In this document: positions 1-5,226 of the stretch, in pieces | Position numbering within the stretch: position 1 is the stretch's first letter | How the letters are laid out: every line of letters starts with the position of its first letter | NCBI GenBank assembly: GCA_947374535.1 | Contig: CANCCJ010000175.1 | Span: 1-5,226, forward strand | Direction: 5' to 3' | Origin: Comamonadaceae bacterium | Lineage (GTDB): Bacteria; Pseudomonadota; Gammaproteobacteria; Burkholderiales; Burkholderiaceae | Length of the DNA stretch: 5,226 nt | Notes under the pieces: generated by a model | The model's database searches: none | Seen by the model: only the letters and a program-made list of their open reading frames with translations | What the model was told of the DNA's origin: nothing | Program-made: the position numbers and the translations under genes

Positions 1-1328
1 TGGCTCAAGAGCGAAGCCATTTCGCCCACCGTCGCCAAACGCGCGGTGGCTTGCAAGCGCTCTTGACTCGCACGCGAGACTTCTTCCACGCGACGCTGCT
101 CGCTGATGTCGAGCACCGCGCCCATCCAACCTGTTTGCTCGCCCAAGGCGTTGATGAGCGGTGCCTCGAAAATCATCACGGCAAATCGTTCTCCGTTCTG
201 GCGCATGAACACCGATTCAACGCCTTCGCGCGGCGGGGCATTGCCCGCCAAGCGAAGGGCTTGACGTTGTCCGTATTCGTCCACCATCTCAGGGGGCCAG
301 TAGGGCGCGGGAATGCCGCGTCCCACCAGCTCTTTGGAGTCAAAGCCCACCATTTCACAAAACGCAGGGTTCACATAGGTAATACGACCTTCGTTGTCAC
401 GCGCACGCAAGCCTGTGACAAGCGAGTCTTCCATCGCTTTACGAAAAGCCAACGCATCGGCCAAATCCAACTCGACGCGCTGACGCCGCCGCATGTCGCG
501 TGCCAGCATGACGAGCACGGTGACCAAAGCAATCGCCATGGCGGTCACCAAAGCCGTCAAGACATTGGGGAACAAGTCGGGAGCGCCGCGCCAACTGTCC
601 ATGCGCAACACCATGGTATGACCCGGTAAATCGAGCAAATGTTTGGCAATGAACACGCGCGAGCCACGTCGCGCCGTGCCATGCATGGCGAGACGTGTGC
701 CATCGGACTCCGTGAATGACACCTCTTGGCTACGCGTCAGTTGAGGTCCCACCATGTTGACCAGCATTTCACTCAAGGAATACGTAGCCACGGTGTAGCC
801 CGTGAGCTGTCCATCGGTGATGACAGGTAGACACAAATCCATGATCTCCAAACCTAAACCATCGGCTTGGGGGACATAGGCACTCGCGCCATAACCCGGA
901 CCACTCTGGCGTCGCGCGACACCGCAAGCTTGCACCACTTCAGGTTGGTTGGCCGCTCGGCCAAAGCGATTGAACACCGGTACGCGAAAGGGGGTGTCGA
1001 CGCTTTTGAGCACGCGCAATTCCACGTCGCGCAATTCCAAACGCAACCACTCACGGTGCTCACGTACCAACGTGTGCGCATCTTGCTCCCAAGGCACGGC
1101 AGTGCGGTCTGCATATTGCAATGCTTGCAGACTCTGCACATTGCGGGTGAGAACGGTGCGAATGTCACTCACCGCATCTGCCGCGTCACGTTCGATACGC
1201 GCTTGCACTTGGCTGACTTCATAGCGACCCGCCAACCACACCAAGGTACTCAGCATGGAGAGCACCAACGCCACCAAGAGCCCCCACAACACCCAGCGGC
1301 GTACCTGAGGTCCGACAGGGAGCGCCAT
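1..1328 (-). CDS. DctS-like PAS-domain sensor histidine kinase, membrane-bound (C-terminus cut by window edge)
   Basis: I translated the minus strand from the ATG at 1328-1326: 442 codons without a stop, running off the left edge. Residues 12-33 form a hydrophobic helix (WVLWGLLVALVLSMLSTLVW), residues 34-252 are a likely periplasmic sensor region, and 254-276 are a second membrane helix ending in a basic stretch (RDMRRRQR). Residues about 290-410 are a PAS domain, with GRITYVNPAFCEMVGF and the closing GWMGAVLDISEQRRVEE. Residues 428-442 (TARLATVGEMASLLS) are the start of the HisKA dimerisation helix. The next codon begins CA, fitting the expected phospho-accepting His. From family knowledge, such kinases sense a ligand outside the inner membrane and phosphorylate a response regulator, here presumably encoded past the left edge. 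The layout and PAS sequence resemble DctS, the C4-dicarboxylate sensor, but the ligand cannot be read from the sequence. The ATG overlaps the yhdP stop and has an AAGG seven bases upstream, which supports this start. Kinase identity is very likely; the DctS assignment is moderate. Confidence 0.93.
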   Translation of the reverse strand, partial: MALPVGPQVRRWVLWGLLVALVLSMLSTLVWLAGRYEVSQVQARIERDAADAVSDIRTVLTRNVQSLQALQYADRTAVPWEQDAHTLVREHREWLRLELRDVELRVLKSVDTPFRVPVFNRFGRAANQPEVVQACGVARRQSGPGYGASAYVPQADGLGLEIMDLCLPVITDGQLTGYTVATYSLSEMLVNMVGPQLTRSQEVSFTESDGTRLAMHGTARRGSRVFIAKHLLDLPGHTMVLRMDSWRGAPDLFPNVLTALVTAMAIALVTVLVMLARDMRRRQRVELDLADALAFRKAMEDSLVTGLRARDNEGRITYVNPAFCEMVGFDSKELVGRGIPAPYWPPEMVDEYGQRQALRLAGNAPPREGVESVFMRQNGERFAVMIFEAPLINALGEQTGWMGAVLDISEQRRVEEVSRASQERLQATARLATVGEMASLLS

Positions 1329-4300
1329 CAGTCGACCTTGGTCACGCGAGGGTCTGCCCACGTACCATCCACATGGAACTCGGTGGTACCCGCACGCACC
1401 AAAGGTTTGCTCAACACGATCTGCGCAAGGTAGCTGGTCAACCCGATCAAGGGGTTGATGGTGGCCACGTAAAGTGACGCCGTGCCTGCGTTGATTTCTG
1501 GCACCACCACCACTTTGAGCTCTTGCGTTTCGCGCACTAAGTCTGCACGCCCTTCAATCAATGCGCCGGCCACCACACCCTTCATTTGCAGGTTATTGGT
1601 CGAGGCCACGCCTTGCTCAATGCGCACGTCACCGCGTACAAAGTCAAAGGCAAAGCCATCGCTGAACAAATCGCTGAAATCCAGGGTCAAGCGTCTCGGC
1701 AAGGCTTGCAAGTTGAGCACGCCCAACAAACGCGCGGCCCCAGGCTCTGTCTTTAAAAACTGCCCCTTTTCAACCGACAAGTTCATCTTCCCGGTCATGC
1801 TGGCGTAGTCCAGTGTGATGGGTGAACCTTGCCAAGATACTTGCCCCACCAGACGCCCTTCGCCATGGCGAATGGCGTCTGGTGTGCCCAAACGCGTCAG
1901 AAGTTCACCGCTGTCGCGGATGGCCAAGACGAAATTCAAGTAGGTACGCCGCACGCGCGGCCCCTCTGCGACCCAATTGCCATTGGCCGTCAGGGTGGCT
2001 TCAGGCAAGGTCACATTGAATTTATTCAAACGCCATTCACGCGTCGCATTGGTACCTTCACGGTTGACCGCATCGATTTCTAGACGACCCAATTTTTTGC
2101 CACGCAAGGTCAATTCATTCACTACGATGTCCAAGGTGGGAATGCTGCTGGGCTGTTCGCTCAGCAAGCGCTCCACATCTGACACAGAGCTTGGCGGGAT
2201 ATTCAGGTAAGCCAAGCGCACATACAGTTGCGCGGGCACACGGCCAGCAGGGGGGCGAACCTCCGTAAAACCATTGAGCTCATCGGCGCTGATGTTCAAG
2301 CGCCATGCATCGCCGTGGCGTGAGCCACCCACCACCACGTTGTGAATGATGCGGTCAGACACTTTAATTTGTTCCGCGCGCAAAGCGGCAAAGGTGGGCA
2401 TGTAATCTTGCGCATCGTCCCCCGTCGCTTCATTGCCAATGACGGACTGGGTCGTTGTCTTGCGCTTGAGCGGAGAAACACCTGTGAGTTGGGTGAGTGC
2501 AGTGTTCCAAGCATCCAAGTCCAACGACGGCAGCTGCAAATTCAAACCCACGGCGTTGTCGCGCATGAGCGCGGCATCTGCGACCGACTGCCCAACAGCA
2601 ATGCCACCACGCACGACACGGGTACGTGGTCCACTGAGGTCACGCACATACGCCACCGACATCAAGCGACCCAGCGTGACTTTGATTTGGTCTTGCAATA
2701 CACGCGCTTTGGGTTGCAGCGATTCACGCGTGAGTTGCGTCTCAATGCGCAAGGGCAGCAAGGTTGGCGCCGCCTTGTTCAACGGCGCAGGCAGCATCAA
2801 GGCCATGCCTTTGAGGTCGCTGTTGATCAACAGCTCTGGCTGGCCACGGCGCAAGCCCAACGTGGCGGTATAGGTCGATTTGCCCGTAGCACGCTGTGCC
2901 AGCTGTGACACAAAGCCGAGTTCACGCGCTTGCTGCAAACCTTCCGCTGTTAGATCACCACGAATTTTGAGTTGCGATGGCGACTGCCCTTCGCCCGCCA
3001 CAAAAGACAACCCCCCATCTAGCAGAGCATCACCGCCCAATAGCTGGGCCTGCACCGCTTTGAGCTGGAAACCTTGCTCGCTGAATTGCAGTGTGCCTCG
3101 CGTGCGATTGAGCACGGGGGTACCTGGCATGACTTGCAGGGCGTTGTCGGCAAACGTGACACTGCCCTGGACTTTGGCGTTCTCTGGTTTGTCAATGGGC
3201 AAGGTCAACGCCAGTTTGTAATTGGCATTGCCCGTTCCTTGGCTCTTGTACAGCACCGCCCCCGTCAACTCGTTGAGTGCCGATTTGGCGACCACATTCA
3301 GCATTTGCGACACAGGGCCACTGGCTTCTCCAGTCACGCTGACCACGGTTCGCGCCAAATCCGGTATGTGCGCCTCTACCTTTTGCCAGGTCACATCTGG
3401 CGCACCCGCCAGTTGGGTGCGCCCTTTGAAATGCAACGCACTGCGGTCAAACACCAACTCACCATTGAGATGGTTCAATGCAGGCCAAGCGGGGGATGGT
3501 GCGGCTTTGGGCTTGGGTGGTGTTGGCGGTACATAGGCATAGGTGCCTTGTGCCAGTTGGGCCACGATGCGAAATTCGCCGAGCTTGGGGTTTTCAAACG
3601 GCATGTCATTCAAGTGACCGCGCAAACGCAGGGACACACGGCTAGCCTCGCCAGACTGCACAGCGTCACGCACATAAGTACGCACATGTGCAGGCAACGT
3701 ATTGGGCAAGTAGCGGTGGACTTGCGCCACCTTGGCACGGCTCAGCGTGGCGGTCAAATCCAACACACCGGGCATGCGCGTCTCGCCTTCACCCGTTTTC
3801 CAGTTGCCGTTGAATTCGCCTGCCATGTCATCGTTGATCACACGGCCTTGCGTGAATTGCACCGCCACATCGTCGCCTTTGAGCTGCCAAGCGAGTTGCG
3901 CAGATGCTTCTTGCAAGACAAGGCGAGGCTCATCCAACCCGACGGGCAACGTCAAACTCCCATTATGAATGTTCACATGGGCTTTGCCGCCTTTTTGGGT
4001 CACATCAAACTCCAGCTGCGCCGCTTGGACGCCTGGCAAATTAGCCAATGGGCTGTCTGCCAGCACATCGCGTTGCATCGAGAGTTGGCGCACTTGACCA
4101 TGTGCGCTGTAGTGCAAGGAGGCGTCGTCATTTTTTTGCCATGTGGCCTTGAGCTGGTTCACTTGGCCCTTCGGTTGGACGCGCGCCAAAATGCTTCGCC
4201 AATGTTCGGGCAGAGGCAGGCGTTGACTGACTTGCGTGAGCGCATCTAAGTCCAAGCGATCGGCACTCAGAGTGCCAGATGCAAACGCATCACCACGCCC

Positions 4301-5226
4301 ACTCACACGCAACACGCCACCAGGCCAGTGCTCACCTTCTTGGGTGTCGAAAACCAAATCTTGGCTGCTGATGGCGACTTCGCCATCCTGCCATTGGGCC
4401 CCCACACGACCATGCACATGACGCAGGCTCAACGGTAAAAGGTCAGCCGCCAAGCGAGCGGCCACCGCATCCAAAGCGACATCGGCCGTCACGCCCACCG
4501 GTTGGCCTTTTTGCACGTCTGTCCACAAGCGCATGACACCGCGACCTTCTTGCAAGGACAAACCTTTGTCCATCGCGACCCATTGGCGCAAGATGGCGAG
4601 GTCCACATAAGGCAAATCAGCAAACAACTCGCCCGACCACTGCGTGGTGTCGCCAGCCCGCTGCCAAGGCAACTGGTAAAACTTGCCACGCACAGACAAG
4701 CGCCGACCCAAAGCTTCGGGCGGCGTGACATCGGCACGTAACTCATGCTGAAACCCGTGGTTTTTGACCGCGATATCCACCGCTTGGAGCGTCAACACGG
4801 GCGCTGCAGCTTGCGTCGTGCTTGGACGGCTTTCGTCACGCCAATGCACCACCCCTTGGCGCACCACAAATTCAGGCTGCGAAAAGAACCAATCAGCGCC
4901 GCTGCCATCACCCGCCGCGCCGGTGTCTAAACCCGCGACCCACACATGACCATCGGCGTCACGGCGAATCTCTAATTCAGGTTGCTCAATGTCTATTTGT
5001 TCAAATTGACCCCATATCACCGAGCGGGGCGAGACAGCCGCTCGCACGCGCGGCAAGCGCAACGCCTCACGCCCTTGCCGGTCAAACAACACCATGTCGT
5101 TGGCCTCAAACCATGGCACCCACCAGCCGCCTTGTGCGCGAATGCTGCCAATTTCTACGCGTAATCCCATTGCACGCGAAGCTTGTTGTTGCAAGACCTC
5201 ACGGTAATCGTCAATTCGCGGCACAA
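1328..5226 (-). CDS. yhdP: YhdP family AsmA-like envelope protein (TIGR02099), N-terminus cut by window edge
   Basis: A single uninterrupted frame of 1298 codons plus stop (TGA at 1330-1328), already close to full family length (E. coli YhdP is about 1266 residues). The GTG at 5224-5222 is probably an internal valine: the family begins with a membrane helix followed by a VPRI-type motif, so about 30-40 residues and the real start should lie beyond the right edge. Visible residues 1-100 show the AsmA-type opening (VPRIDDYREVL, ALRLPRVRAAVSPRS, ELEIRRDADGHVWVAGLD). The long middle is beta-rich and repetitive, as expected of a lipid-conducting groove. The C-terminus (about 1150-1298) is highly characteristic: LLGVLNLQALPRRLTLDF, GFAFDFVRGDVRIEQG, ASTNNLQMKGV, VVVVPEINAGTASLY, and a hydrophobic NPLIGLTSYLAQIVL segment before FHVDGTWADPRVTKV. 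In E. coli, YhdP is anchored in the inner membrane, spans the periplasm and works with TamB and YdbH in moving phospholipids to the outer membrane. A proline-rich stretch at residues 566-581 is the only locally odd segment. No frameshift or lost domain is seen. Confidence 0.96.
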   Translation of the reverse strand, partial: VPRIDDYREVLQQQASRAMGLRVEIGSIRAQGGWWVPWFEANDMVLFDRQGREALRLPRVRAAVSPRSVIWGQFEQIDIEQPELEIRRDADGHVWVAGLDTGAAGDGSGADWFFSQPEFVVRQGVVHWRDESRPSTTQAAAPVLTLQAVDIAVKNHGFQHELRADVTPPEALGRRLSVRGKFYQLPWQRAGDTTQWSGELFADLPYVDLAILRQWVAMDKGLSLQEGRGVMRLWTDVQKGQPVGVTADVALDAVAARLAADLLPLSLRHVHGRVGAQWQDGEVAISSQDLVFDTQEGEHWPGGVLRVSGRGDAFASGTLSADRLDLDALTQVSQRLPLPEHWRSILARVQPKGQVNQLKATWQKNDDASLHYSAHGQVRQLSMQRDVLADSPLANLPGVQAAQLEFDVTQKGGKAHVNIHNGSLTLPVGLDEPRLVLQEASAQLAWQLKGDDVAVQFTQGRVINDDMAGEFNGNWKTGEGETRMPGVLDLTATLSRAKVAQVHRYLPNTLPAHVRTYVRDAVQSGEASRVSLRLRGHLNDMPFENPKLGEFRIVAQLAQGTYAYVPPTPPKPKAAPSPAWPALNHLNGELVFDRSALHFKGRTQLAGAPDVTWQKVEAHIPDLARTVVSVTGEASGPVSQMLNVVAKSALNELTGAVLYKSQGTGNANYKLALTLPIDKPENAKVQGSVTFADNALQVMPGTPVLNRTRGTLQFSEQGFQLKAVQAQLLGGDALLDGGLSFVAGEGQSPSQLKIRGDLTAEGLQQARELGFVSQLAQRATGKSTYTATLGLRRGQPELLINSDLKGMALMLPAPLNKAAPTLLPLRIETQLTRESLQPKARVLQDQIKVTLGRLMSVAYVRDLSGPRTRVVRGGIAVGQSVADAALMRDNAVGLNLQLPSLDLDAWNTALTQLTGVSPLKRKTTTQSVIGNEATGDDAQDYMPTFAALRAEQIKVSDRIIHNVVVGGSRHGDAWRLNISADELNGFTEVRPPAGRVPAQLYVRLAYLNIPPSSVSDVERLLSEQPSSIPTLDIVVNELTLRGKKLGRLEIDAVNREGTNATREWRLNKFNVTLPEATLTANGNWVAEGPRVRRTYLNFVLAIRDSGELLTRLGTPDAIRHGEGRLVGQVSWQGSPITLDYASMTGKMNLSVEKGQFLKTEPGAARLLGVLNLQALPRRLTLDFSDLFSDGFAFDFVRGDVRIEQGVASTNNLQMKGVVAGALIEGRADLVRETQELKVVVVPEINAGTASLYVATINPLIGLTSYLAQIVLSKPLVRAGTTEFHVDGTWADPRVTKVD
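1335..1339 (-). promoter_or_regulatory. Ribosome binding site for the sensor kinase, inside the end of yhdP
   Basis: On the minus strand the bases AAGGT (1339-1335) lie upstream of the ATG at 1328, with seven bases between AAGG and the ATG. They are part of the yhdP codons for Lys-Val just before its stop. The spacing and match to the anti-Shine-Dalgarno sequence are reasonable but not strong. With the TGATG stop/start overlap, this suggests that ribosomes finishing yhdP re-initiate on the kinase gene. Confidence 0.6.
1847..1884. repeat. 38-bp near-perfect palindrome inside yhdP
   Basis: Arms CACCAGACGCC (1847-1857) and GGCGTCTGGTG (1874-1884) are exact reverse complements. Between them TTCGCCATGGCGAA (1859-1872) is itself a perfect palindrome. 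The only mismatched pair is C1858 with T1873, so 18 of 19 pairs match. The sequence codes in frame for the yhdP segment TPDAIRHGEGRLVG (about residues 1113-1126), which looks normal for the family. In the mRNA it could fold into an 11-bp stem, one A·G mismatch, about five more pairs and a CAUG loop. It is not an intrinsic terminator, since no U-run follows and the reading frame continues. Its function, if any, is unknown. Confidence 0.9.

Noticed and set aside
51..629. Open frame of 192 codons on the + strand.
   Set aside because: It is antisense to the PAS domain and second membrane helix of the histidine kinase, whose translation is convincing. The + strand product shows no domain.
678..689. 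Perfect 12-bp palindrome GCCATGCATGGC.
   Set aside because: About one such 12-bp palindrome is expected by chance in 5 kb, and it does not extend further.
949..964. Inverted repeat TTGGCCG-CT-CGGCCAA in the kinase gene.
   Set aside because: Seven-base arms with a 2-base spacer are expected about once by chance in a window of this size, and the sequence encodes an ordinary peptide.
867..1433. Open frame of 188 codons on the + strand spanning the yhdP-kinase junction.
   Set aside because: It is antisense to both real genes, has a His/Arg/Gln-rich composition, and shows no recognisable motif.
3074..4249. Long open frame on the + strand (391 codons) opposite yhdP.
   Set aside because: It lies wholly antisense to a clearly conserved yhdP. 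Its translation is rich in His, Arg and Gln with no recognisable domain, typical of a shadow frame in GC-rich DNA.
4262..4276. Inverted repeat GGCACTC-A-GAGTGCC in yhdP.
   Set aside because: Seven-base arms inside a coding region with no U-run are at chance level, so there is no support for a terminator or operator.
5222..5224. GTG as the start codon of yhdP.
   Set aside because: The family has an N-terminal membrane anchor before the VPRI motif, and the frame stays open to the window edge, so this GTG is most likely an internal valine.

Overview
The window is fully coding on the minus strand and holds two adjacent, truncated genes that read from right to left. Both protein sequences look betaproteobacterial, most like Burkholderiales of the Comamonadaceae type (the Rhodoferax / Polaromonas / Limnohabitans kind). 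This placement comes from recalled family sequence, not from a search. GC is moderately high, and there is no sign of a mobile element, phage, CRISPR array or RNA gene.

Positions 5226 to 1328 carry nearly all of a very large AsmA-like protein, YhdP (TIGR02099 family). Its extreme N-terminus (the membrane anchor and true start) lies beyond the right edge. YhdP is an inner-membrane-anchored periplasmic protein; in E. coli it acts with TamB and YdbH in phospholipid transport to the outer membrane.

Positions 1328 to 1 carry the first 442 residues of a membrane-bound sensor histidine kinase resembling DctS. It has a transmembrane helix, a periplasmic sensor region of about 220 residues, a second transmembrane helix, a PAS domain and the start of the HisKA helix. 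The left edge cuts inside the codon expected to encode the phospho-accepting histidine. The cut gene is easy to miss because it has no stop inside the window.

The two genes overlap by one base (TGATG), and a Shine-Dalgarno-like AAGG sits in the last codons of yhdP. They are therefore probably co-transcribed and translationally coupled, linking an envelope-lipid protein to a two-component sensor. There is no intergenic space, so no promoter, terminator or other intergenic signal is expected and none was seen.

The one structure that coding does not explain is a 38-bp near-perfect palindrome (18 of 19 pairs) inside yhdP at 1847-1884. No new biological system is evident; otherwise this is an ordinary chromosomal core region.
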